From the NCBI GenBank assembly GCA_033675545.1, contig JAWDGP010006444.1:62001-126000 (forward strand): a stretch of 64,000 nucleotides of DNA, read 5' to 3'. The notes under the pieces were generated by a model, which made no database searches, was not told the origin of the DNA, and saw nothing but the letters and a program-made list of their open reading frames with translations. This stretch comes from Elysia crispata (taxonomy: Eukaryota > Mollusca > Gastropoda > Plakobranchidae). Of the stretch, positions 45,710-60,891 are shown piece by piece (within the stretch, counting starts at the first letter, position 1; the number at the start of each line of letters is the position of its first letter). A program made the position numbers and the translations under genes.

Positions 45710-48700
45710 CAGGCCAGCGGTGTGGAGCAGTGTGCTTTAGAAAGTCTCTGACATTTGTGAAACAATAAACACTTATAAAACTATCTTTTTTACATTTAAA
45801 ATATAGTCATTTCTAAAATGTGATTTAGAAAAAAAATCAGTGATTACCAATACATTTGCATCAATAAAAAGCAGGGAAAACTTGGCCTGCATACAACTAC
45901 TTTAATCTGCTCCCGAACTTAGTTACGCTACGTCAAAACTATCGCGTAGTTAATAGTTCAATTAACACAGAAAATATTTTAGAAATTTTTGCTACCATTT
46001 CATAAGTATAGAACAGATAAAAGTTAAAAGACTCCGTTTGGTTTTGAAAGTTACGTTACAACTTTATAATGCGAATAAGCAGTTCAAGGAGAAAATAAAT
46101 GAACATGAAAAAGTACATACTATGAGTTCGTTACTAGATCCTTGAATTTTTTTTTAAAACGAAATCGTCCTGATTTCATAACCAAAAGCTATTTCTCCGA
46201 TATAGAAAAGATATTAACGTTACAGAATTTATAGGTAACATCTAAAGAGCAATACTTTAAACCCCTTTGCCGTTATTTTACAATATCGATTTCTGCTTGC
46301 GTTTAGTTTCGCAAATACCGCCCAGAGCATATTTTGATTATTTCTTGAAGGTAAATCTACAATGCTGCCATTACAGGTGCTCACGGGATCAGCGTGTAGA
46401 TTGTACGTAGTTGGTAACGAACAAACATTTGCAGAAAGGCTCATTATTTCAACATGAAAGTAAATTTCACTTACGATCATTTTCTCCAAAAAAATTATGA
46501 AGTCGGATCCAAATATAAGGTCGGATGAATGAGGTTGGGGATAGCTTGTAGATTATACTTACTTTGTTTCGGGACAAATATTTGGACAAAGACTATGTTA
46601 ATATGGTCTTTAATTATAATAGAAATGATTTCTCTTGGTGTCGCATGGTAAGGTCGGATATAAAAGAAGACAGATCAATAAAAAATAGGATCAGGAGGTG
46701 GAGGGGAGGGAAACGAGGACATTAGTTTACTTCTCTAGACAAATGCCTCTCTGTGGTTTAAGAAAAATTATTACATATCAATGGAAAAGATGTGCGCAAT
46801 CCTAATGTTATAGTTATTAAATATTTTTAACGAATCGGGACAAAGAGATCATTTAGTTTCTAATTTTGTAATTGACAATTAATAATGTTGAGGTGACCGT
46901 ACTGTATTTACAGAAGGCATGACCTTTATCATCAGGTGCTGTAGTGCATCCCCGGGGAATCAATGAAATTATCCAGACTTAAATCTTTCGAATACATAAC
47001 CACACATTCTCATCATCTTTCGATTATTATGGAACCATTAATATATTTTCAAATAATTAGTGGAACTCGTTGAGGGTAAAACCTCCTCTGACTAATAGTT
47101 ATTCACATATTGTTACAAGCCTGAACATTACAAAGCACATGAAGTGTGAGACTTAAAGTTTTAGTACTTAGGAGCTATACCTCTCCTTCTTCTCCAGTTA
47201 ATATTTTGTTGGTCATCGTGAAATGTGATTGTCTTTAAAGTATACCTTCTTGGTTATTCAGACATAGGCTTTAACACGATTGGTTGGGCAGAACCTTATG
47301 TTTTAAAATTTTATAAACACTTGATCAGTTTGTCTTGGCATGCTTTATAGTATATTTTTGGTGTATTTAAATGTGATCCTCTTTAAGTGAAATTTTATCT
47401 GTCTATTTATTGCAAAAGTTTTTCTTAACAAAATTATTTATTATGCATGTAAAATGTGTTTTATGCCATCTGGTGCATAACATAAGAAGAAACAATTTAC
47501 GCAAAAAATGTATGAGCATGAAACACCATTACAAATCATTGCATAATATAATTTCTTAGATCTCTCTGGAGTTACTGGCATCAAGAACAACATCTCAATA
47601 TCACAATACGTGACAGTTAAACAGGCCACAGTTATCTATGAAGCCCACCCATGTTTTTGCATCGGTATTTTAGTATAGACTTAAAATCACTCCTTAGGAT
47701 CAGCCTTTTTTATATCTTTAATTCGATTCCAAGCTTTAGTCCAAGAAAAACGTTGAGCCTGGTAAAAAGGGACATGCTACGCAAAGAAACCCTCACCTGC
47801 CAGTAAATTAAACGGGGTACGGAAGATTGCGCCGGTTTGATCCGTGATTACATAACATGCCGCCCGAATTGGCTATCCTTGTGTTCAGTAAACTGCGCCG
47901 GTTTTCTTCGTTCGATTTTTAATCCCTCGATGATAAAGTTATTCGAATAAAAATCGATTGCGCTTAGTGTAAGAATTCACATGTCAAAATAGTAAAGTCC
48001 AATAGCTCTGACTGTGAGATCACGATATGTGTTTGAAAACCGTTCAAGTTGTTGTCAAGTTGTCTGCGTTTGTGTATAAATTGAGACGTCAGAGATGAAA
48101 AAATTTCTTCGAAGAATAATATCATTCAAGTCTCTACCACCAAAAATGTGAACAACTATTTTATCAAGACATTATTTTATCATTCATTACATTTTTAATC
48201 AGTGCAATGTGCAATCAAGAATAAAACATAAACATTATCCTGCTTAAAATCCGACTTCCACCTCCCCGTGGTGAGCAGGGGGCAACAATTATCAAGACTG
48301 TTTTCGGGAGAGGTATTGAAAAAAAAAAAGCTTTTAAAAATTCATTCCTTGAGTTGTAGCAATAAACAGTCTTGATAGTTGGCAGACGGAAGAGGTTTCG
48401 CGTCCGAACAGGCCTAAATAAAAAATAATTATAATCGATCAATGAGAAACATTCGACCATCTAAAACCGGCGCAATATTCCAACAAGCAAAGCTAGCATC
48501 GTTGACACTTCTCTTTGAAGTTTTACTACAATAGGATAAAAACTGACTTGTAAAACAATATAATTGGCTGCAATTTTCAGCTTTCCTTAACAATGGGCTG
48601 GGAAAAAAAAAAGGGGGGGGGGGGGGGTGTTCCAACGAAACAGGGACATAAACTCTTCTTAACCCATTAGAGTAGCACATCTTATTCACTGAGTGGGTCA

Positions 48701-48960
48701 CCTTGCATTTCCACTTACTGATCACAGGTTCTGAGAGCTGTTATACCGGTAGTGCATGATGCATAATTATTATCCTTGACCCGCGATTAATGTTGGCGTT
48801 GAATTTCAGCTCCCCCTTTTCTTTTTCGTTTTGCGAAAGGCCATTTCATAAAAAAAAAATACAGATTAGATTACGCTTTTTTAGGACAAAACCGAGTACC
48901 TGAGTAAATTTTATACATGATTACCAATTAAACATACACTGTATATGATTAAATTGTCTG
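45710..48960. other. 3.2 kb upstream of the GPCR, no gene seen
   Basis: AT-rich DNA with short ORFs only. A run of 16 G (48611-48626) inside a polypurine stretch is the only notable tract. Confidence 0.4.
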
Positions 48961-48968
48961 GATCTATG

Positions 48969-50770
<1,802 letters not shown>

Positions 50771-50774
50771 GGGT

Positions 50775-51140
50775 ACTGAATATTAGGACGCAAGAGAGAT
50801 GAATGGAGTTCTGAATCTTAGTACTCAATATGTCTGCATGGAGTTCTGAATATTATGACCCAAGATAGCTTCATAAAGTTCTGAATATTAGGAAATGGAG
50901 TTTTTAATCTTAGGACTCAATATATCTGCATGAAGTTCTGAATCTTAGGGCTCAATATATCTGCATGGAGTTCTAAATCTTAGGACTCAAGATAGCTGCG
51001 TAGAGTTCTGAATATTAGGACTCAAGATAACTGCATAGAGTTTTTAAATCTTAGGACTCAAGATAGCTGCATGATTACTGAAATTAGTTCTCAAGATAAA
51101 TGTATGAAATTTTCAATATAAAGACTCAATATATCTTGCC
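50775..51140. repeat. 35-bp minisatellite, about 10-11 diverged copies
   Basis: Imperfect tandem units of about 35 bases, each containing 'cttaggactcaa' plus 'atatctgcatggagttctga' or close variants ('gatagctgcat', 'gaatattaggactcaa'). Copies decay towards the right edge. There is no open frame through the array. Confidence 0.85.
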
Positions 51141-51149
51141 TGGAAAGTT

Positions 51150-52810
51150 TTGCTCTCTATATTTAAATAACTGCCAGATTGTTTAAAAGTTTGTATAATG
51201 CAATACCTTTGTGGTTAATATATATGATAACGTAGGCATTTTATACGTGTGGATGGATGTATTGTAGAAATATGCTTAGGATCATACCTTGACCTTTTAC
51301 ATAACTCACGTCGTGTACTCTAGTGATACATTGTTTTATACTGTACACAAGAGTATACAACACTTTAAAATATTTATTTCAAAGTTTAAACTAACTACAT
51401 AATTTGGAAATGTTTTGTGCACTATTAATTTGTTACAGTTTGCTTTGAATAATTTTAGGCTGTTCTGTGATAGTTCTTTACTTTTGTAACCCAACAGATG
51501 TTATGCAATTTTTTATGCAAGTGAGAAAGAATTTCATGATACAAGTACAGTGAGTTCATTTCAATTGAGTCGAAACCCTATATTAATTTCCATATGAGTT
51601 GTTCCCTTTTTTTTGCTTCAATTCTTTTCACCACAGCTTCGTCAAATTATCAGTATTTGTCTGTTTTAAACATCACATTTATTTACACTTTCTTTGATCT
51701 TGTCTTAATCTGTTTTATATGTGGTTCCAATGTGGTAAGAAGATTAAAAATGATTATCTTTGTGTTATTTTTGGATTTCATGTAATGACGTTAGAAAAAG
51801 TTTGTAGAGAGAATTTTACCACTACCTTGAATGACCTATCACTCTTGTTCATAGTTCATTTCACTCATTTTGCATCCTATTAAGGAAAAAAGCAGTTGAT
51901 AATACAGTCCGAATTAAATTTTTTAATATCTAAAGGGATATTAAATGTTTAATTTTTGCTGTTTGAAAAGCAATGTTAATGTTGTCAGGAACAAATACCC
52001 TATGAATAAGAATAGTGAAATCGGCAAAAATATTACTTTGAACCAAGATAACCCAGACTTTCAATTAATCAAAAAAAAAAAAATTTACATATTTTTTCTT
52101 ATTTTCTTTCTTTTTTTCTGCTCTGAGTTGACGCAAAATTGCTCCTCTCAAAATGCAATTAAACCAAATTAATTATATTTAATAAATTGATATTTCCTGA
52201 AAAAAATGTTTTTTATAGTTTCGACACTATTAATAAAGTAACATGACTTTAATAATATTCAGCACGAAAAGCATAAGCAGGAGACGGGTACAAAACTATG
52301 TCATAAATGACATAATTTCAGGAATTTTTTTTTATACTTTATAGTACGGTATTTAAAAAAATACAAAGTTAAATCAAGATTGTAAGTTGGTATCAACGAT
52401 ACAATAGATCACTTGGTCTAAGAATCGAAATATCAGGTAAACTGGTGTTGACTTTAAAAATCAGTGAGGATTTTGTGGATCATCTGAGGCAGAAAGCAAA
52501 ATTATAAGGCAGATTTATGGGAAGAGGAAAAAGAGAATTACAAATTTTCAACAGATTGTCTATATTTAAACGTTTGAAGCTCGTCTCAATGGAGATTGGA
52601 GCAAAAATTATATGAATGTTCTTTATTCAGCAGCGCAAACACAAAAATTAAACTCAATACAAATCGGAGCTCATAGATTTGATAAAAATACATGTAACAG
52701 TAAACAAAGGCATGATGCACTTAAATTGCATTAAAATATTTTTAAAAACATTATTTGCATCTTGCAATTAATAAAGCATTTATAATCCATCTCACTGTTC
52801 GGCTTTGATG
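51150..52810. other. no recognisable gene
   Basis: AT-rich, short ORFs only (a 75-codon ORF at 51945 carries a lysine run from an A tract). Nothing else seen. Confidence 0.35.
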
Positions 52811-52813
52811 TTA

Positions 52814-52960
52814 AGATAAGATAAGATAAGCTTTATTTAATTTCTTATTAAAATGCAAAACCGACATGCGTATAAACATAAATAAGACATAAACACAAAC
52901 AACAAAAATATAGGTCTACATGAAAAGGCTTAAAATGCAAGAAAAAATATTAAAATATCA
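52814..52960 (-). repeat. possible non-LTR retroelement 3' tail with (GATAA)n
   Basis: Four 'gataa' units (52814-52832) directly followed by 'gctttatttaatttcttatt' and a run of A-rich DNA. Short pentanucleotide repeats abutting an AATAAA-like complement resemble tails of SINE/LINE copies in mollusc genomes inserted in minus orientation. No coding part is present. Confidence 0.3.
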
Positions 52961-53104
52961 ACAAAATGCATGCACATTTCTATAGTGCATGTATATTACA
53001 GATTGTAAGTTTAAAGTTACGAAGATTATTAAGGGGAAAAATTCATACTGAATTATCTAAAAATGCTTGCATTGTAGAGATTGTAATTAACAAATAAAGT
53101 GTAT

Positions 53105-53144
53105 AATAGTTGTTGTTGTTGTTGTTATTGTTGTTGTTGTTGCA
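53105..53144. repeat. (GTT)n microsatellite
   Basis: About 40 bp of GTT/TTG units with one substitution. Confidence 0.85.
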
Positions 53145-53324
53145 GCTGTTGAGACTCATCCTAATATTATTAAAGATTTAGTTTCCAAGAGAAAAAAAAG
53201 TAGAACAGTGACATATAAAAGAAAAAAAGATTGAAAACGGGAAGAGTTAGGTAAACAAGGACGGTAAAAATGCAGCTGACAACATATGTGAGTAAGTGCA
53301 AGAAGAAAACAAATATTAGACAGG

Positions 53325-53478
<154 letters not shown>

Positions 53479-53480
53479 TA

Positions 53481-53818
<338 letters not shown>

Positions 53819-55175
53819 GACAAGCAGACATGCACCCAGACGGACAAACAAATAGAGACAAAGGCAGCATGTTTCTAGGCTAGGATGTAACAAAAGAAAC
53901 ACAATAAGGGCTTTTGTTTCTTATCGTTGAATGTAAACCAAACCCACTTGAAGCCAAAAGGACTTGCCCAACACTTTTGGAACAATTAAAAAAATATCTA
54001 TCTATCTATCGATATAATACAATATTTTACTTGTGTATTTATTCCTTACAGTAATGTCTCCCTTTTTTTCAACAACTCAGCATATATTCTGTTTTACACT
54101 TAATCTTAAGTTTTGGGAAATGCTGACTGGTTTTTAATTTGTTTTAATAAATCTTTTTCATAAGCTATATTGTAGGACAATTCACAGTAAATAGTGTTTT
54201 TTTTTAATATTTCCTTATTGATATCGACAGTCTATGAATTTCTTTAAAATAACTGTGAAGAGAAAATAAAAGAAGTTGTGTGCGGCAGAGGGTGTTTGGC
54301 TGTTTGTGGTATTTAACTGCGTATAATTTGTGTTGATCCAAAATTGTCCGGGGTAAAAAGTTTTGTTCCTTTATCAAACAGTAAACAAATTATGGCCACC
54401 AGTAAAAAAAAAAAAAACTATCTTAAACACATTATTCTAGATTCGAAAAACCGAAATATCTAGAGTAACTTTGACATTGCAAAAATACAACAGGTTACCA
54501 GCACATTTCATTTTCAGCATTATTTTTTTAGGTGTGACTTTTGCATACTGAGCGGCTTTTATTAACTTTTACAAAATCTTTTGAGAACATAGAACCATTG
54601 CTGCTCAGATTAGAAGATCGTTCTTGGATCGAGCTAGATGAAACCAGTGACTATCGAAATTTGAATTGTGCATTCTTTACGGTTTTCACAAAAAGTAGAC
54701 TCTGTGCAAGTTTGCGGATCCAACTTAAGACAATTTCATCTTAATAATTAATGGAGGAAAATCCCAAAGTGCGAAGAAATCGCACCAGCCACATTAAGCG
54801 ATCGCGATCGTAATCTCGTTAAAAAACCAGCCAAGGATCAGCTCTCTCGCATCCAATTATTTCATGCTGCACATTTTATGTCTTTTTTCTTCCAATGAAG
54901 ACCAATGTATAAAGAAACTTCCGTAACAAGATGTTATTTCTGGTTCTGAAGAAGCTGAAGATTAGTCTTTAAGTGCATGAAGTGAGCAAGGAAGCTTTTT
55001 TAGCATCACATTAATACGCCCCTTTTTTCAATCTGGATTAATTGCTTCCTAGTCGGCTGATGAGCTAGATCGGCTGTTAGAACTGAAATGATAACTGAGA
55101 GAAAAAGCAACATCTGCTACTGACCTTTTTTGTTTAGGAACGTCAAAAGCCTGAGATCGGTATCTAGTTTCGAGG

Positions 55176-55245
55176 ATGGCACATCTACAGTTAGTGACCG
55201 CATTAGCTCTCCTCTTGATGCTATCGCCTAGAAACATTACTGCAC
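55176..55245 (+). CDS. EGF receptor exon 1: signal peptide
   Basis: ATG 55176, 23 codons of a typical secretory signal (hydrophobic core TALALLLMLSP), then a split codon and a perfect donor GTGAGT. The phase matches exon 2 at 58230. Confidence 0.7.
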
Positions 55246-56321
55246 GTGAGTATTATGTAGTTAAATTTGTTTAAATGTATCACTAGTTTTAGCAAGGCAG
55301 CATGCGATATATTATGAATCATTTCAAAGAGCGAGTATGAAGACATCAATCAAAACATTTATAATTTGAGTCTTATTGTTTTCTTAAAAGTGTAATCCAT
55401 AATCGCTGTAAGAGTTTTGGATAAATATGCACTTGCTAAGAAGAGCTATAATTGTAGAATTTGGAAATCAAAGATCCATATACAATTGTTTATAATTATG
55501 TTTGATATTTTTAATCAGTTTTGCTTTGTTCAAGTTTGGAAACTAATTAAAACGCTATAAATTATAGAAAAATAGAAACTCATCTCAAAGAGAAACCAAT
55601 ATATTGGTGAGCTAGAGTGTCAAATGCATCGATTATGGAAACAGAATGTTCTTCATTCCACTTGTTTTTTCAGCCGCTGCTCCGCCATTTTTTTCAAATT
55701 TTTGCTTAACTGAGTGTCTAATAATGTGATGAAAGAATATTGCGTGACTAATTTGACACTTGAAATATTGACCAGGTGCTTTGCGGGTCGAATTTTTCTC
55801 TTTACCACTCTATAAAAAACTAACTAGAGAGTTAAGAGATGATTGCCAGTAAAATATTTATCCATAAAAGCACAATTTATTAATAGATACTTCGAGAGAA
55901 GAGCACAGTGTCAGACCCGATATGAAGGCACGACTTAAAAAAACATAAAAAAAGAAAACAACAACAAGAACAACAACAAAAAAACAACAACAAGGTAATA
56001 AAATAAGTCTTATAAATTATCGTTTGACTTGAGTAGTTATCGACGCGGGATAAGAACTTTCTTAATAATAATGTGTTAACGTGCAGAACGACAAAATTTA
56101 AGTGATTCGGTACATGTCAAGAAATACCTAAGTTGACCATAGGAGAAGTGCTCCTCGACAATGTTTTGAAAAAAGAAATATATAACACTCATAAAAACTG
56201 ATGTTAATTTGTTAACTAGGAGTCTGATCTAATCTACAGGCAATTCACATGAATGTAGAAAGGCGAAATTTGAAAAAAAAATCTCAAAACTGTTTTGGCT
56301 CTACTCATTACCACATTATTT

Positions 56322-56401
<80 letters not shown>

Positions 56402-59400
56402 GTGGGGAGGAGAAATAGGGGGAAAAATAAAAGTCAAGGTCAATAGCTTAAAGGAAATCTGTAGACCAAAATTTCGGAAAAAATGTTTACATTAATTAAA
56501 CAATTTAAATAGGTAGGAATATTTAATGAAGAAAGTATAGAAGTATATCTATAAAACTTATCTGAACAATGATGCAGGCATCCAAAGCGTCTTAGAAACA
56601 AAGGTTATCCTCGCACTTCCGCAATGAAAAGGTGCCATCGAATGCAATCGGAGCGATGAATAAAAAAGATCCACAAATTCGCACCTTCGGAAGTCGCGTA
56701 CATGGCAACCGAGTCCAAGAGCAGCTCTATGAAAGAAAAAGATTTACTGCATAAAAGATGTGACGGATCCTCAAACCTGATAGTTTTGAGAAAAAATGTG
56801 TTGGACGTTTATTCCCACTGGGGACAAATTACCCATTTCGAAGATAAGCCTCTATTCGAAGTTAAAACGGGACCTAGCGTCACCTCTCCATATACGTAAA
56901 CCAAGAACCTCCATATCAGAAGTACCTTGATTACCCGGTGAACAAAAATGCTGGGGTACAGGCTTCGGAGATCCTACGGCCTGTCACAACCTGTCAGAGG
57001 CTCTTTTTTGTTATTTACATAAATTAAAAAAAGTTATAAAAATTTTCATTTGAAATTTTGGTAGCCACTGCACCGAAATAGATCCTCAATAATCAAAAAT
57101 GTTTTTCATGAAAACTATTAAAGATAATTATAAAAAAAATTCGCTCTGACAAGTCGTTTTCCTTACTTTCCTGATTATTTTAATGCAAAAACTGCTTTGA
57201 TATCTTCTAAATTGTGGCCATTCCACAATCTGAAAAATTATACTCATTTTATTACGTAATAGGCTGCAAAAAGGCAAAGAAATGTAAAAGTTGTTAAAAA
57301 ATAGTGCAAAACATAATATCAGCATGCCTCTGAGCTAACAAGATAGCAATAATAAACAAATTATCAATATCTAAGAAATTTGTCTGAAATCTGTACTACC
57401 CCCTTAAATGTTCGCAAAAGCGAGTACAATGTGTTCCACCCGTTTCACCTATGTAAACTAAGTCATAACGCTTGCACACCATCGCATAATATATTATATA
57501 AGGTTGCGACTAGTACAATTGAATGAGCCAGTCATCCTGTAGGTACCTCGGGGCATTTTCACCTCACATGATTGTGAGACAAAACGACAAGTCTTGCACC
57601 AGGGTCTATTTCAGACGCAAGTTCCCATGTGTTTTTCAGTGTTGACTCGACTGCGAACCAACAGATCCCGCATGTTTTTTGCTCTCCGAAATACAACAAG
57701 GGGAGGCTCATTAAAAACCCTACAAGCCATAGGGTCCGCCTTAAGAATATCCAGATTCTGGAAAATGATCTTCTGAGCGACCACGCTCTGCGGATGGTAT
57801 GTTATGATAAGCTTGGCACGGTCAGAGGATGTTGCTGCTTTGGGTAATAATGACTCTGCCCTACTTACCTTAGACACCCTACTCCAAGCGACCTCCAAAG
57901 TGTCTATCGGATACCCACATGCGAAGAAAAGATTTCTCAAGAATTAAGAATAATTCTCCCAAGATGTGACGTCACAGCAGGCACCCGTTACCCAACTTAT
58001 AAGCCAAAGATAACATGAGCAATCAAAGTCTTCACAGCGAAAGGTTTTTGCAAAATAAGTGGCATTGGATCATTACACGGCCTAATGTTTGTTTACAAAT
58101 GGTTTAATATAATCATATGACTATATTGGAATTTAATTTACTTTTCCAATGACTTTTTTTTCTGAAGAGAACTTGTGTTGTGATTGTTTTTATCTATTTT
58201 CGAAATATCCTATATTCTGTCAATCTCAGATTGCGATCCGGGATATTTCGGAGATGGATGCAGAAAGACGTGCAGTGAGCACTGTGCTGGTGAAGAGAAT
58301 TCTTGCAACCATGTCAATGGTTCTTGTAACAAAGGATGTGAGCCAGGATACCAGGGCGATCTGTGTACACAGGGTAATGGTTGCGATGTTTTATGTAGGA
58401 GAAAATATTACATTGTTTATATTTTTTTTTAGTTTTAAGTAGGTATATTGGGATTGATTGATAAAAGTTAAATTCCAACCCAGTTTTTTTTTGGTCAAAA
58501 AAGACAATTACAGTTTTGTAAAACATGTGTTTTATTTCCGAGTGAAAGGCGATTTATGTGACCAAGGTAAGCAAGATGCGTGTTTGTAAGGATCAATATT
58601 ATGGTTTTAAAAAATCTAATTTTCTTTGTCATGAAATTATAAATGTTTCAGTAAGCGTTGGTTTATAATGAAATCGTTTAGACATTCACTTGAGGAATGT
58701 ACATTCCGAGAAAAAAAATTAGCAATAAAAAAGTAAAAAGAAATAAACAAGTCATTATGTCACAAATCAGAGCAAGAAAATTATATCTACCAGCTAACTC
58801 ACATAGCTCAATTAAGGGTCGATAAATTTTACAGTATTGCCGTTCTTTCGAGGATTATTTGTGTCATAAAATTTTTCTGCAGTCATTGAAGATTTCTACT
58901 GCTGTTTACGATAAGAAGCTTCATATGTTTTTGCTTTTAAATTTTGACTAGAGATAATTATCAACAATTTATCGCAGGATTTCGCAGGACAACTGACTGC
59001 CATGTATAATAATAATAATAATAATAATGAAGTTATTTCCTAGCGCCTCTTCCTACTTGTAGGCTCGAAGCTCTTTACAATAGTCTATTTACAAACGTTT
59101 AACATAGTGACACTAGTCTATAGTCTAAAACATAGTCCATTAACAATTCAAACAAACAGAAGAGGAAAAAATAAATAAGTTACATGTACAAAGAAAATAA
59201 GAAAAGACATTGACAATAAGACAAATTTCTCAGACTAATTAAGGTCTTCATGTGCAGTAAACAAATGGGTTTTCAATAGGGTCTTAAACTGACTTATAGA
59301 ACTCGCCTCCCTGATGGAAAGGGGAAGGGCATTCCAGACAACTGGTGCACATTGTACAAATGCTCTATGGCCGTCTTTCCTTGATGGTTTGCATGGAACT

Positions 59401-60838
59401 GACAGCAAAGCTTTGTTAACTGATCGTAAGCTACGAGTGGGGACGTACATACCGACAAGATCTACAAGATAATTAGGGGCATAGCCGTGAACACATTTGA
59501 AGCATAAGACAGCAATCTTATATTTTATTCTAGTTTGTACAGGAAGCCAGTGTAAATGCCTAAACATGGGTGTTAAGTGATCTCTTTTACGTTTTTTCAA
59601 AATGAGACGAGCAGCGTTGTTCTGAATCAATTGAAGCCTCTTTAGTGTGTCCATGGGTAAGCCATATAGTAAGGAATTACAGTAGTCTAGTCTTGATAGA
59701 ATGAAAGAGGACACAAGAGTTTTCACAGCCCCTTCATTTAAAAAAGATCTAATCTGTTTAATTCTGCGTAGCTCTAAGAACATAATTTGGGCCAAATGAT
59801 TGATATGAGGGGTCATTGACAACTTTGAATCAAAATAAACACCAAGATTTTTAACTTTTGAAGAGAACAGTATCTGATCACTATCAATGTACATGTGGTC
59901 AACAACTTATGGAGAAGCTTTTCTATCAATGCTACATGCTAGAAGCTCTGTTTTGTCTTCATTCATCTTAAGTTTGTTAACAATCATCCAATTTTTAACA
60001 TGTGATATACAACTCTTAAATTTCTTTACTAAGGTAGTAAAGTTTTCTGGACGAGAAGAGGAGTACACTTGGGTGTCGTCAGCGTACATGTGATAACATA
60101 AATCAAAACTTTGAATTAGTGTGCCTAATGGTTTTGTATATATGGTGTAGAGGACAGGTCCTAATACAGATCCTTGGGGAACTCCATAGTTAAGGTCAAA
60201 TACAGGAGAAGTTTGGTTGTTTATCATTATACACTGAGTACACCCACTGACATAAGACGAAAACCACTTTAAGACAACCCCTGATAATCCAAACGTTTTA
60301 GACAATCTTTCTAACAAAATACTGTGATCAATTGTGTCAAATGCTGCGCTTAGGTCTAACAAAGCAAGAATAGATGTATGGCCTTTGTCTGCAGCACATA
60401 TGAGGTCATTTTGAACTTTTAGAAGAGCAATTTCTGTGTTGTGAAATTCTCTATATGCAGACTGAAAGTTATCTAAAAGTTTGTTCTTTGTCAAGTGTTT
60501 TTTCAATTGCAAAAGGACCACTTTTCCTAAAATCTTGGAAAGGAAAGGGAGATTTGACACAGGTCTAAAATTGCTCAGCTCTTCAGGGGATAAATTTGGC
60601 TTTTTTAACAGAGGTAAAACGACAGCATGTTTGAATGAGACCGGCACTATCCCAGAAAGAAGAGACTGATTTATCATGGCAGTTATTGGCTCAATAAGGT
60701 GTTCAAGGTGGATAACTAACAATGGTGTGGGGATGGGATCTAAACAGCAAGATTTGGGTGGTGACGCCTTAATGATTTTCATAACATCTTCTTTTGTCAC
60801 AGGTTCAAACATCATCATACAATCTCCATCAAAACAAT

Positions 60839-60891
<53 letters not shown>

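Noticed and set aside
56702..56899. Possible extra exon of the EGF receptor
   Set aside because: No Cys pattern, no clear acceptor/donor pair in phase 1.
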